A DNA stretch of 45,302 nt from Streptomyces werraensis (GTDB taxonomy: Bacteria; Actinomycetota; Actinomycetes; Streptomycetales; Streptomycetaceae). Shown here piece by piece: positions 37,552-45,302 of this stretch (its first letter is position 1; every line of letters begins with the position of its first letter). The notes under the pieces were generated by a model, which did not search any database, was not told where the DNA came from, and saw nothing but the letters and a program-made list of their open reading frames with translations. The DNA lies in contig BNBX01000005.1 of the NCBI GenBank assembly GCA_014656175.1, positions 92,808 to 138,109 of the forward strand. Reading direction: 5' to 3'. Both the position numbers and the translations under genes were made by a program.

Positions 37552-38277
37552 GTCGGCCGGCCCCACCCCGGCCCGCCGCGCAAGGGCCACCGCGGCCAGC
37601 GTGGAGTGCACGCCCAGTTTCCCGAGGACGTTCTGCATGTGGGTGCGCACGGTGTGCGGGGACAGGTACAGGCGCTCGGCGACGGCCTTGCGCCCCAGGC
37701 CCGCGACCATGCAGCGCAGCACCTCCCGCTCACGCGGGGTCAGCGACTCCACGAGCCGCTCGCTCTCCGTGCGATGACGCCGGGCCGCGGTCAACTCCCG
37801 CAGGACGCCGGTGAGCAGCGCGGGCGGCAGATGGGTCTCGTCGCGCAGCACGCCGCGGATGACGGTGAGCAGCCGGCTCAGCGAGCAGTCCTTGGCGACC
37901 CAGCCGGAGGCGCCCGCCTGCAGGGCGAGGGCGGCACGGGCCGGGTCGTCCTTCTCGGCGAGCACGACCACCCGCACCTGCGGCTGGGCCGAACGCACGC
38001 CGCTCACCAGGGAGATGCCGTCCACGGCGCCGTCCTCGTCGACGGCCTGCACGGGCACGGCGGGGCGCCCGTCCGGCACCGGGACGCCCAGGTCGGCGTC
38101 GACGAGCATGACGTCGAACCGCCGCCCCTCGGCCGCCGCCCGCTCCAGACACCGCAGCGCCGCCGGGCCGCTGCCCGCCGCGGACACGTCGACGTCGGGC
38201 TCCGCGGCCAGCGCCGCGGCCAGCGACTCGGCGAAGATGCGGTGGTCGTCGACGACCAGGACTCGAATGCGAACCAC
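37510..38277 (-). CDS. NarL/LuxR-type response regulator without adjacent kinase
   Basis: A 255-aa protein. The receiver domain begins MVRIRVLVVDDHRIFAESLAAAL, with the acidic DD pair, the probable phospho-acceptor Asp in DVMLVDADLG and Lys in GWVAKDCS. It has an unusually long insert after the Asp (VPVPDGRPAVPVQAVDEDGAVDGISLV). The C-terminal LuxR HTH is canonical: LTPREREVLRCMVAGLGRKAVAERLYLSPHTVRTHMQNVLGKLGVHS. GTG 38277 has AAGGGGG 4 nt upstream. No kinase is next to it. Its 3' end overlaps tamR by 42 bp, tail to tail. Confidence 0.92.
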   Translation of the reverse strand: MVRIRVLVVDDHRIFAESLAAALAAEPDVDVSAAGSGPAALRCLERAAAEGRRFDVMLVDADLGVPVPDGRPAVPVQAVDEDGAVDGISLVSGVRSAQPQVRVVVLAEKDDPARAALALQAGASGWVAKDCSLSRLLTVIRGVLRDETHLPPALLTGVLRELTAARRHRTESERLVESLTPREREVLRCMVAGLGRKAVAERLYLSPHTVRTHMQNVLGKLGVHSTLAAVALARRAGVGPADLSGDVVERGGQLA

Positions 38278-38582
38278 GTAACCCCCTTCCCCACGCTCTT
38301 CCCAGAGCAGGGGACTACCCCGTCGCCGGTGGACGACACCGGCGCGGACACGGCACCGAGGCCCCCGTGGCTTTTCCTCGCCGGACGCGGGACGGGACGG
38401 CTCGTCCGCACGGCCGCCGCCGCGCGACAACCGCCACCCCCGCCCCGGACGCCGTGCCCGGCCGTCTCGCCCCCTGAACGCACGCCGGCCCCCACCGGCG
38501 CTGTTCATCAGAGTACGGGCGGGGGCCCGGAGCGGAAGCTGATTTGCAGAACTTGCGGCCTTGCGCGTTTATGGTGTGCCGC
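38278..38582. other. 305-bp intergenic region, response regulator leader and GNAT promoter
   Basis: No gene is supported. A perfect 8-bp inverted repeat CGCCGGTG/CACCGGCG with a 5-nt loop lies at 38324-38344, about 47 bp upstream of the response regulator start, and could be an operator or a leader hairpin. On the plus strand TTGCAG (38544-38549) and TATGGT (38570-38575) might serve the GNAT gene, though their 20-bp spacing is long. Confidence 0.4.
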
Positions 38583-39026
38583 ATGTTTCGTCTTGAGACA
38601 GAAGTCGACAAGGCCCGACGCGATCTGCTCCACAGGCGGCTCCGGGACACCAACACGGCGGCCTCCCCGGTCCTGCGCGCCCTGCGCGGAACTCCCGCCG
38701 AGCGCGAATCCCCTTTGCACGTGTGGGCGTCGGACGCGAACGGCGAACTCGCGGGCGGTCTGGTCGGCCACACCTGGACGACGTGGCTCCACGTGACCTA
38801 CCTCTGGGTCGACGCGGCCCACCGCGGCACGGGCCTCGGCACGGCGCTCCTGACGGAGGCGGAACGCCTGGCCGCCGGTGAACGCGCCTGCACGCACTCC
38901 CGTGTTGAGACCTGGGACTTCCAGGCGCCGGACTTCTACAGGAAGCGGGGCTACGAGGTGGTGTGCGTGATCCCCGACTACCCGCCGGGGGTCACGGAGT
39001 ACACGCTGACGAAGCAACTCACCTAA
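38583..39026 (+). CDS. GNAT-family N-acetyltransferase
   Basis: A 147-aa acetyl-CoA-dependent acetyltransferase. Motif A is LWVDAAHRGTGLGTALLTEAERLA (R/Q-x-x-G-x-G/A signature as HRGTGLG), preceded by GGLVGHTWTTWLHVTYLWV. The C-terminal half has THSRVETWDFQAPDFYRKRGYEVVCVIPDYPPG, the substrate side of the fold. The start is ATG 38583; there is no SD, and TATGGT ends 7 nt upstream, suggesting a leaderless transcript. ATG 38571 is an alternative. The substrate is unknown. Confidence 0.88.
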   Translation: MFRLETEVDKARRDLLHRRLRDTNTAASPVLRALRGTPAERESPLHVWASDANGELAGGLVGHTWTTWLHVTYLWVDAAHRGTGLGTALLTEAERLAAGERACTHSRVETWDFQAPDFYRKRGYEVVCVIPDYPPGVTEYTLTKQLT

Positions 39027-39094
39027 GGGGTAGGGGCCTTCCGGGCGAGTTCCGGGCCACGTCGCCCGCGGGACGGTCCCCGTAGAATCCCCGC

Positions 39095-39583
39095 ATGCCC
39101 GCTGACGAAGGCGTGACCCGGTCCACGTTCTCCGGTCGCATCCGGCCGATGTCCCTGCCGCAGCCGATGCCGCGGGTGCCCCAGCGGGTGTGGTCGGACG
39201 AGGACTGGGAGCGCATCCGGCGCGGCTACTCCGCGCGGGGCATGGACGAAAAGTGGAACGTCTTCACGGAGGGCGAGGTCGTCTTCCTGCACCGGAGCTG
39301 GACGGGCAGAGGGATCTACGCGGCCACCTTCGCGCCGGTCGACGACGGTGGCCGGCGGATCGTTCATGCCGTGGTGGAGCGCGATCCCAAGCGTTACCGG
39401 GGCACGGACGACGACTACGACTGCGTGATGCTGGAGTTGGTGATCAGCGCCATCGTGCTGGGCGAACCGGCGACCGGTCTGCGCGCACGTCTCGTCGAGT
39501 TGACGCGCCGGGAGGCCGGCTCCGCCGATGCGCCCGCCGAGCTGGTGCAGCACAGCGCGCTGGGGCTGCGCTCGGATCCCTAG
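39095..39583 (+). CDS. Conserved hypothetical protein
   Basis: A 162-aa soluble protein. Distinct parts: VPQRVWSDEDWERIRRGYSARGMDEKWNVFTEGEVVFLHRSWTGRGIYAATFAPVDDGG, a beta-rich core, then DDYDCVMLELVISAIVLGEP and an acid-rich C-terminal helix. I do not recognise a named family. TAGAAT lies 6 nt before ATG 39095 and no SD is visible, consistent with a leaderless mRNA. It ends 15 bp before the hairpin shared with galK. Confidence 0.8.
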   Translation: MPADEGVTRSTFSGRIRPMSLPQPMPRVPQRVWSDEDWERIRRGYSARGMDEKWNVFTEGEVVFLHRSWTGRGIYAATFAPVDDGGRRIVHAVVERDPKRYRGTDDDYDCVMLELVISAIVLGEPATGLRARLVELTRREAGSADAPAELVQHSALGLRSDP

Positions 39584-39598
39584 CCGGACGCGGAAGGC

Positions 39599-39635
39599 GG
39601 ATGCCCCGCCCGGCGACGGCCGTGGCGGGGCATCC
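39599..39635. terminator. Bidirectional terminator between the hypothetical gene and galK
   Basis: GGATGCCCCGCC and GGCGGGGCATCC form a perfect 12-bp stem with a 13-nt loop, placed between the convergent stops at 39583 and 39653. Confidence 0.8.
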
Positions 39636-39652
39636 CCAGGCGAACCGCGTGA

Positions 39653-40825
39653 CTACCGCACCCGCCGCGCCCCCGCCGAAGGCACCGCCTCGAAGACGCG
39701 GGGCGTCTTGAAGCCCGCCGACGCGAAGGCCTCCTCCACCGCCTTGGTGATCGCCGGGACGTCCGTCTCCTCCGCCAGCACGATCGCCGAGCCGCCGAAG
39801 CCGCCGCCCGTCATGCGGGCGCCCAGCGCGCCGGCGGTGACCGCCGTGTCGACGACCAGGTCGAGTTCGGGGCAGGAGACGCGGAAGTCGTCGCGGAGGG
39901 AGGTGTGGCCCTCGACCAGGAGGGGGCCGACGGCGCGGGTGTCGCCCGACTCCAGGAGGGAGACGACCTGCTCGACGCGGTGGTCCTCGGTCACCACGTG
40001 GCGGACCAGACGGCGGACCTCCTCGTCCTCGCCGAGGCGGGCCAGCGCCGCGTCCAGGTCGTCGTACGGCACGTCCCGCAGGGCGTCGACGCCGAGCAGG
40101 GCCGCGCCCTTCTCGCAGCCCTCGCGGCGTTTGCCGTACTCGCCCTCGCTGTGGCTGTGCTTGACCTGGGTGTCGACGACGAGCAGGCGCATGCCCTCGG
40201 CGGCGAGGTCGAAGGGGATCTGGCGCTGGGAAAGGTCCCGGGTGTCGAGGAACAGGGCGTGGCCCGCCTCGCAGCAGGCGGACGCCGTCTGGTCCATGAT
40301 GCCGACGGGCGCGCCGACGTAGACGTTCTCGGCGCGCTGGGACAGGCGGGCGAGCTGCCAGCCGCGCAGGCCGAGGCCGAACAGGTCGTTCAGCGCGAGG
40401 GCGACCACGACCTCCAGGGCGGCCGAGGAGGACAGGCCGGCGCCCGCCGGGACGGTGGACGCGAGGTGGACGTCCGCTCCGGTGACCGCGTGACCGGCCT
40501 CGCGCAGCGCCCAGACGACGCCCGCGGGGTAGGCGGTCCAGCGCCTGTCGGACCCGGGGGTGAGGCCGTCCAGCGTCAGTTCGACGACCGGGCCCTCCAC
40601 ATCGGCGGAGTGCAGGCGCAGGACGCCGTCGTCGCGCCGGGACACCGCCGCCACCGCGGTGTGCGGCAGGGCGAACGGCATGACGAAGCCGTCGTTGTAA
40701 TCGGTGTGCTCGCCGATGAGGTTGACCCGGCCGGGTGCCGCCCACACCCCGTCGGGCGCGCTCCCGTACAGCTCCTCGAACCGTGCGGCGACGGCTTCCG
40801 CGGCGGCCGCGCTGGACTCGCTCAT
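39653..40825 (-). CDS. galK: Galactokinase
   Basis: Phosphorylates galactose at C1, the first step of the Leloir pathway. GHMP-kinase features: WAAPGRVNLIGEHTDYNDGFVMPFALP (galactose signature GRVNLIGEHTDY), ATP loop STVPAGAGLSSSAALEVVVALAL, and GARMTGGGFGGSAIVL near the C-terminus. A 390-aa length and ATG 40825 are as expected. It is the last gene of galT-galE-galK, 28 bp after galE. Confidence 0.96.
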   Translation of the reverse strand: MSESSAAAAEAVAARFEELYGSAPDGVWAAPGRVNLIGEHTDYNDGFVMPFALPHTAVAAVSRRDDGVLRLHSADVEGPVVELTLDGLTPGSDRRWTAYPAGVVWALREAGHAVTGADVHLASTVPAGAGLSSSAALEVVVALALNDLFGLGLRGWQLARLSQRAENVYVGAPVGIMDQTASACCEAGHALFLDTRDLSQRQIPFDLAAEGMRLLVVDTQVKHSHSEGEYGKRREGCEKGAALLGVDALRDVPYDDLDAALARLGEDEEVRRLVRHVVTEDHRVEQVVSLLESGDTRAVGPLLVEGHTSLRDDFRVSCPELDLVVDTAVTAGALGARMTGGGFGGSAIVLAEETDVPAITKAVEEAFASAGFKTPRVFEAVPSAGARRVR

Positions 40826-40853
40826 GCCCTGAACCCCTGACCCTTCGTTGCTC

Positions 40854-41816
40854 CTAGTTGCCGCGCTGCTGCGCGAACTCCCACGCGTCCGCGACGATCC
40901 CCTCGAGGTCCGCGCGTGACGGGTTCCAGCCGAGCTTCTCGCGGGCCGTGGCGGCGGACGCCACCAGGACCGCGGGGTCGCCGCCCCGGCGCGGTGCGAC
41001 GACCTCGGGGATCGGGTGCCCGGTGACCTTGCGGACGGTCTCGACGACCTCGCGGACCGAGAAGCCGTTGCCGTTGCCGAGGTTGCAGATCAGGTGCTCG
41101 CCGGGCGTGGCCGCCTCCAGCGCGAGCAGGTGCGCCTCGGCCAGGTCGGCGACGTGGATGTAGTCGCGCACGCAGGTGCCGTCGGGCGTCGGGTAGTCGT
41201 CGCCGTACACGGAGATCGCCTCGCGCCCGCCCAGGGCGACCTGGAGCACCAGGGGGATGAGGTGGGACTCGGGGTCGTGGCGCTCGCCGTACTTGCCGTA
41301 GGCGCCGGCGACGTTGAAGTAGCGCAGGGAGACCGCGCCGAGCCCGTGGGCCTGCGCCTCGCCGGTGATCATGTGGTCGACGGCGAGCTTGGAGGCGCCG
41401 TAGGGGCTGGTGGGGCGGGTGGGGGCGGTCTCCGGGATCGGGACCTGCTCGGGCTCGCCGTACGTGGCGGCCGTGGAGGAGAACACCAGGCGGCGCACGC
41501 CGGCCTCGCGCATGGCGCCGAGCAGCGCCATGGTGCCGCCGACGTTGTTGTCCCAGTACTTCTCCGGCTTCTGCACGGACTCGCCGACCTGGGAGAAGGC
41601 GGCGAAGTGCAGCACGCCGTCGAACGAGGGGTCCAGCCACTTGGCGGCGTCACGGATGTCGCCCTCGACGAACGTGGCGCCCGCGGGGACGCCCTCGCGG
41701 AAGCCGGTGGAGAGGTTGTCGAGCACGACGACCTCGTGACCGGCCTCGACCAGATGCTGGGCGACGACGCTGCCTACGTATCCCGCGCCCCCGGTGACCA
41801 GGTACTTCCCGCTCAT
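40854..41816 (-). CDS. galE: UDP-glucose 4-epimerase
   Basis: Interconverts UDP-galactose and UDP-glucose using bound NAD. Extended [12 protein letters not shown] at the N-terminus, [20 protein letters not shown], catalytic [10 protein letters not shown] and [11 protein letters not shown] (Tyr-x3-Lys). A 320-aa length fits. The start overlaps the galT stop (ATGA), so it is translationally coupled. In Streptomyces lividans an internal promoter is known to give galE-galK expression without galactose; I did not identify it here. Confidence 0.95.
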   Translation of the reverse strand: MSGKYLVTGGAGYVGSVVAQHLVEAGHEVVVLDNLSTGFREGVPAGATFVEGDIRDAAKWLDPSFDGVLHFAAFSQVGESVQKPEKYWDNNVGGTMALLGAMREAGVRRLVFSSTAATYGEPEQVPIPETAPTRPTSPYGASKLAVDHMITGEAQAHGLGAVSLRYFNVAGAYGKYGERHDPESHLIPLVLQVALGGREAISVYGDDYPTPDGTCVRDYIHVADLAEAHLLALEAATPGEHLICNLGNGNGFSVREVVETVRKVTGHPIPEVVAPRRGGDPAVLVASAATAREKLGWNPSRADLEGIVADAWEFAQQRGN

Positions 41817-42874
41817 GAACTCGCTACCTCTCGCAGTCGCTCGGCCGCGCGCTCCGGCGGCACGTCGTTGATGAACACGTTCATGCCGGACTCGGAGCCC
41901 GCGAGGAACTTAAGCTTGCCGGACGTACGGCGAATGGTGAAAAGCTCCAGGTGCAGCGCGAAGTCGTCGCGTGTCACGCCGTCGAAGGCGTCCAGCGGGC
42001 CGAACGGCGCCTGGTGCCAGGCGGCGATGTACGGCGTGGGCGGCTCGCCCTCCCCGAAGATCCGGTCGAAGCGCCTGAGCAGTTCCAGGTACACCCGGGG
42101 GAACTCCGTGCGCGCCGCCTCGTCGAGCCCCAGCAGGTCGGGCACCCTGCGCTTGGGGTACAGGTGCACCTCGTACGGCCAGTGCGCCGCGTACGGCACG
42201 AACGCCACCCAGTGTTCGCCCTCCAGGACGACCCGCTCGCCGGCGCGTTCCCGCTCGACCACGGCGTCGAACAGGTTCTCCCCTCCCGTCGCCTCCTTGT
42301 GCGCCGCCACCTGGCGCAGCATCAGGGCGGTGCGAGGAGTGGTGAAGGGGTAGGCGTAGATCTGCCCGTGGGGGTGCTGGAGGGTGACCCCGATCTCGGC
42401 GCCCCGGTTCTCGAAGCAGAACACCTGTTCAACGGAGGACAGATGCGACAGCTCGGACGTGCGGTCCGTCCAGGCGTCCAGCACCAGCCGCGCCTGCCGT
42501 TCGCCCAGCGAGGCGAAGGAGGCGTCGTGGTCGGAGGTGAAGCAGACGACCTCGCAGCGGCCGGAGTCCCCGGCGAGCGAGGGGAAGCGGTTCTCGAAGA
42601 CCACCACGTCGTACGAGGAGTCGGGGATCTCGCTCAGCCGGTCGCCCTCGGACGGGCACAGCGGACACTCGTCGGCCGGCGGGTGATACGTGCGGCCCTG
42701 CCGGTGCGAGGCGATGGCGACGGAATCGCCCAGGAGCTCGTCGCGGCGGATCTCGGACGTGGTCACGGTGGCGTCCAGCGGGCGGCGGTCGACCGCGTCG
42801 CGCACGGTGTCGTCGGCGAGGTCGTAGTAGATGAGCTCACGTCCGTCGGCCAGCCGGGTCGAGGTCTTCTTCAC
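41813..42874 (-). CDS. galT: Galactose-1-phosphate uridylyltransferase
   Basis: Exchanges UMP between UDP-glucose and galactose-1-phosphate. The active-site motif is [13 protein letters not shown] (His-x-His), with ENRGAEIG ahead of it; zinc-type residues [10 protein letters not shown] lie near residue 68. The GTG start 42874 has GGAGGAG 7 nt upstream and gives 353 aa. It is the first gene of the gal operon and overlaps galE by 4 bp. The promoter lies in an unusually AT-richer region shared with the symporter. Confidence 0.95.
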   Translation of the reverse strand: MKKTSTRLADGRELIYYDLADDTVRDAVDRRPLDATVTTSEIRRDELLGDSVAIASHRQGRTYHPPADECPLCPSEGDRLSEIPDSSYDVVVFENRFPSLAGDSGRCEVVCFTSDHDASFASLGERQARLVLDAWTDRTSELSHLSSVEQVFCFENRGAEIGVTLQHPHGQIYAYPFTTPRTALMLRQVAAHKEATGGENLFDAVVERERAGERVVLEGEHWVAFVPYAAHWPYEVHLYPKRRVPDLLGLDEAARTEFPRVYLELLRRFDRIFGEGEPPTPYIAAWHQAPFGPLDAFDGVTRDDFALHLELFTIRRTSGKLKFLAGSESGMNVFINDVPPERAAERLREVASS

Positions 42875-42905
42875 TGTGGCACTCCTCCGCACCCGCCAGT
42901 CACTC

Positions 42906-42959
42906 AACACAATCGAACATAACACATCACAACTCACCAGCAAGCAGCGCTCATCACAA
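42906..42959 (-). promoter_or_regulatory. Repeat-containing upstream region of the gal operon (galP1-like)
   Basis: On the minus strand TTGTGATG occurs twice, 27 bp apart (42952-42959 and 42925-42932), followed by TGTTATGTTCGATTGTGTT (42906-42924). The region is much richer in A and T than its surroundings. S. lividans galP1 is galactose-inducible and known to depend on repeated short elements; correspondence with these repeats is my inference. No certain -10/-35 pair was chosen. Confidence 0.55.
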
Positions 42960-42968
42960 TCCAACAAA

Positions 42969-43037
42969 GAACATGTAGGAACATGTTCAGTTACTGAACA
43001 CGGAAGCGTAGATTCCGCGTCGGATCAGTTCGCGAAC
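42969..43037 (+). promoter_or_regulatory. Symporter promoter with clustered GTTC/GAAC palindromes
   Basis: A promoter TTCAGT (42986-42991), 17-bp spacer, TAGATT (43009-43014) precedes the symporter gene. GAACATGT occurs at 42969 and 42979 (10-bp step), the second within the palindrome GAACATGTTC (42979-42988). A perfect 15-bp palindrome GTTCAGTTACTGAAC (42985-42999) covers the -35. CGGAA-N7-TTCCG (43001-43017) covers the -10. GTTCGCGAAC (43028-43037) precedes the start codon. Strong regulation is implied. Confidence 0.65.
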
Positions 43038-43050
43038 GAAGCGAGTGCGT

Positions 43051-44730
43051 ATGCATACCCCCACATACCTGGCCGCGGAGCTTCGGCTCCCCACCAACTG
43101 GCTGGACTACACGATCCTCGGGATCTACTTCCTCGTCGTGCTGGGCATCGGCTTCGCGGCCCGCCGGTCGGTCAAGACGAGCCTGGACTTCTTCCTCTCC
43201 GGCCGTTCGCTGCCCGCCTGGGTGACCGGACTCGCGTTCATCGCGGCCAACCTCGGCGCCACCGAGATCCTCGGCATGGCCGCGAACAGCGCGCAGTACG
43301 GCGTCTACACGACGCACTGGTACTGGATCGGCGCCATCCCCGCGATGGTGTTCCTCGGCCTGGTGATGATGCCGTTCTACTACGGCTCCAAGGTCCGCTC
43401 GGTCCCGGAGTTCCTGCTGATGCGCTTCGACAGGGCGGCGCACCTGCTGAGCTCGATCCTCTTCGCGGCGGCCGCCATCCTCATCGCCGGCGTCAACCTC
43501 TACGCCCTCGCGATCGTCGTCGAGGCCCTCCTCGGCTGGCCGCAGTGGGTGGCCATCGTCGTCGCCGGAGCCTTCGTCCTCGGCTACATCACCCTGGGCG
43601 GTCTGTCCTCGGCGATCTACAACGAGGTCCTGCAGTTCTTCGTCATCCTGGCGGCGCTCATCCCGATCACCGTGCTCGGCCTGAAGAGCGTCGGCGGCTG
43701 GGACGGCCTGTCGGACCAGCTCACCGCGTCCCGCGGCGACAACTTCATGACGGCCTGGGGCGGCACCGGCATCGGCAGCGACAACCCGCTCGGCGCCAAC
43801 TGGCTGACCATCGTCCTCGGCCTCGGTTTCGTCCTCTCCTTCGGCTACTGGACGACCAACTTCGCCGAGGTGCAGCGCGCGCTGTCCGCGAAGAACCTCT
43901 CGGCGGCCCAGCGCACCCCGCTGATCGCCGCGTTCCCGAAGATCTTCATCGTCTTCCTGGTGATGATCCCCGGCCTGGTCGCCGCCGTGCTGGTGCCCAA
44001 GATCGGCACCAGCGGCTCGGACCTGCAGTACAACGACGCCATCCCGTACCTGATGCAGCAGCTGCTGCCCAACGGCGTGCTGGGCATCGCCGTGACCGGT
44101 CTGCTGGCCGCGTTCATGGCGGGCATGGCGGCGAACGTCTCCTCGTTCAACACCGTCTTCACCTCCGACATCTGGGCGAAGTACGTGGTGAAGGACCGCG
44201 AGGACTCCTACTACGTCCGCTTCGGCCGCCTGATCACCGCGATCGGCGTGCTCGCGTCCATCGGCACGGCGTTCCTGGCCAGCTCGTTCTCCAACATCAT
44301 GGCCTACCTCCAGACGCTGTTCTCCTTCTTCAACGTGCCGATGTTCGTCGTCTTCATCATCGGCATGTTCTGGAAGCGGGCGTCGATGAAGTCCGGCTTC
44401 TGGGGCCTGATCGCGGGCACCACGGCCGCGATGGTGAACTACTTCTGGATCTACAAGCAGGGCATCATCGACATCCCCTCCGACCAGGGCGCCAACTTCG
44501 TCTCCGCGATCGCGGGCTTCGTCGCGGGCGCGGTCGTCATGGTCGCGGTGTCGCTGTTCACGGCGCCCAAACCCGCCGCCGAGCTGCAGGGCCTGGTCTA
44601 CGGCACCCGCTCGCCCGGCATGGCGGAGCCGCCCGCGGAGGGCGACGACGCGTGGTACCGCAAGCCGGCACTGCTGGGCTGGGGCGCGGTGATTCTGGCT
44701 GCCGTCTGCTACATCCCGTTCTCGTTCTGA
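43051..44730 (+). CDS. Sodium:solute symporter (SSS/SGLT family), probable sugar importer
   Basis: A 559-aa protein with about 14 hydrophobic helices. It begins MHTPTYLAAELRLPTNWLDYTILGIYFLVVLGIGF and shows SSS hallmarks: SLDFFLSGRSLPAWVTGLAFIAANLGATEILGMAANSAQYG, GGLSSAIYNEVLQFFVIL, and GLLAAFMAGMAANVSSFNTVFTSDIWAKYV. Homologues related to vSGLT and SglT carry galactose or glucose with Na+. Divergence from galT supports a galactose role, still an inference. ATG 43051 is preferred; GTG 43045 is possible, and the SD is weak. The small membrane protein downstream follows after 21 bp. Confidence 0.92.
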   Translation: MHTPTYLAAELRLPTNWLDYTILGIYFLVVLGIGFAARRSVKTSLDFFLSGRSLPAWVTGLAFIAANLGATEILGMAANSAQYGVYTTHWYWIGAIPAMVFLGLVMMPFYYGSKVRSVPEFLLMRFDRAAHLLSSILFAAAAILIAGVNLYALAIVVEALLGWPQWVAIVVAGAFVLGYITLGGLSSAIYNEVLQFFVILAALIPITVLGLKSVGGWDGLSDQLTASRGDNFMTAWGGTGIGSDNPLGANWLTIVLGLGFVLSFGYWTTNFAEVQRALSAKNLSAAQRTPLIAAFPKIFIVFLVMIPGLVAAVLVPKIGTSGSDLQYNDAIPYLMQQLLPNGVLGIAVTGLLAAFMAGMAANVSSFNTVFTSDIWAKYVVKDREDSYYVRFGRLITAIGVLASIGTAFLASSFSNIMAYLQTLFSFFNVPMFVVFIIGMFWKRASMKSGFWGLIAGTTAAMVNYFWIYKQGIIDIPSDQGANFVSAIAGFVAGAVVMVAVSLFTAPKPAAELQGLVYGTRSPGMAEPPAEGDDAWYRKPALLGWGAVILAAVCYIPFSF

Positions 44731-44751
44731 CCGCGGGAGGATTGAGAGAGC

Positions 44752-45066
44752 ATGTCCGAGCACAACTCCGAGAGTGACCTCCAGAAGGAGATCACCGAGC
44801 TGGAGACCAAGTCCGCGACGGCCGCCCGGTTGTTCGACATCCGGCGGATCATCGGTGGGCTGTTCGTCGTGTACGGGGTGATCGTGATGATCGCCGGGTT
44901 CACCGCGTCGGATGCCGACATCGAGAAGGCGGAGGGGGTCAACATCAACCTGTGGACGGGGTTGGGGATGCTGATCCTCGGCCTCCTGTTCCTCCTCTGG
45001 CTCTGGCTCCGCCCGACCCCACCACCACCGGCGGTCCCTGACGACGAGGACGCGTCCAGTTCCTGA
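44752..45066 (+). CDS. Two-helix membrane protein linked to the symporter
   Basis: A 104-aa protein: acidic N-terminus with a short coiled helix (DLQKEITELETKSATAARLFDIRR), membrane helices IIGGLFVVYGVIVMIAGFT and LWTGLGMLILGLLFLLWLWL, and a Pro/Asp-rich tail. The ATG has a GAG-rich SD, and the gene lies 21 bp after the symporter, so it is in the same operon. A helper or stability role is possible; no family function is known to me. Confidence 0.82.
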   Translation: MSEHNSESDLQKEITELETKSATAARLFDIRRIIGGLFVVYGVIVMIAGFTASDADIEKAEGVNINLWTGLGMLILGLLFLLWLWLRPTPPPPAVPDDEDASSS

Positions 45067-45079
45067 CGCGGGTCGTTCC

Positions 45080-45126
45080 CACACGGGGTGTGCGCCCTCG
45101 CCCACGGGGGTCGCACACCCCGTGTG
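45080..45126 (+). terminator. Terminator of the symporter operon
   Basis: CACACGGGGTGTGCG and CGCACACCCCGTGTG form a perfect 15-bp stem; the 17-nt loop can itself pair (CCC with GGG). It begins 13 bp after the stop. Confidence 0.85.
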
Positions 45127-45302
45127 CATGCGGGCGCAGCCCGGCGCTTACGGGGTGCCGTGCCGCCCCGGCGGCACGACTGCCCGCGGCTGGCGGGGGG
45201 CCTGTGCCCGTCGCGTGCCTGGGAGGGCTGGAGGCGACCTCAGCCACCGGGGTCGGCGTAGCCGCCTACGGCGGGGAGGGGACGGGGTGGGGGGGGGGGG
45301 CC
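45127..45302. other. Window end, no gene; 12-G homopolymer
   Basis: No supported gene. A run of twelve G (45289-45300) is the second-last element of the window. Such runs are error-prone in sequencing and often mark contig ends. Confidence 0.5.

Noticed and set aside
42991..45129. Long minus-strand open frame opposite the symporter
   Set aside because: Composition is Asp/Glu/Arg/Gly noise, and it runs through the palindromic promoter and both genes of a well-supported operon.

Overview
The window is high-GC DNA from the core chromosome of a Streptomyces or close relative. Third codon positions are almost always G or C, GTG and TTG starts are common, and strong GC-rich hairpins serve as terminators. 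The gene order (mfd; glmU-prs-L25-pth; ppc; desaturase-TetR; tam-tamR; galT-galE-galK with a divergent sodium:solute symporter) is, as I recall it, the order of the Streptomyces coelicolor chromosome. There is no phage, IS element or CRISPR array.

Layout. 0-4.1 kb: a SurA-like lipoprotein and MazG, then a cytoplasmic Ser/Thr kinase with a C-terminal helical-repeat region and its translationally coupled membrane partner. 4.2-9.3 kb: a solitary HTH/N6-adenine methylase/specificity-domain fusion, two exported proteins, an HNH lipoprotein and a small MT0933-type protein. 9.35-16.6 kb: mfd and a MacB/FtsX-type ABC pair. 17.4-18.3 kb: a DivIVA/FilP-like coiled-coil protein. 18.5-25.0 kb: the most unusual part, a compact cluster of polymorphic-toxin-type domains. 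It holds a three-part Imm35-like/deaminase/SUKH-4 protein, a WHH-nuclease/SUKH-1 fusion, and, divergently, a YwqJ-type deaminase followed by a SUKH-3 protein, with an orphan NarL-type histidine kinase convergent to them. 25.1-26.1 kb: an HTH plus LAGLIDADG-like gene ending 8 bp before tRNA-Gln(TTG). 26.2-33.6 kb: glmU, prs, rplY/ctc, pth, a small membrane protein and ppc. 33.9-39.6 kb: desaturase-tetR operon, a Phd/RelE pair, tam-tamR, a LuxR-type response regulator, a GNAT enzyme and a hypothetical gene. 39.65-45.1 kb: the Leloir galactose operon galT-galE-galK on the minus strand, and a divergent symporter with a small membrane protein.

How genes work together. GlmU and Prs supply UDP-GlcNAc and PRPP; Pth and L25 serve translation; Ppc refills oxaloacetate. 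The galT/symporter pair shares an intergenic region packed with palindromes and looks like a sugar uptake and catabolism unit. tam-tamR is a known aconitate/citrate-responsive pair with its operator visible. The desaturase-tetR operon has a tandem palindrome at its promoter. The toxin-type cluster carries no secretion signals and fuses toxin-type and immunity-type domains in the same polypeptides, which points to an intracellular role rather than a classic exported effector; its function is not known to me.

Limits. Everything was read by eye. Start codons were chosen from Shine-Dalgarno spacing, overlaps and remembered family N-termini. Domain names for the toxin-type proteins rest on motifs, not on profile searches.
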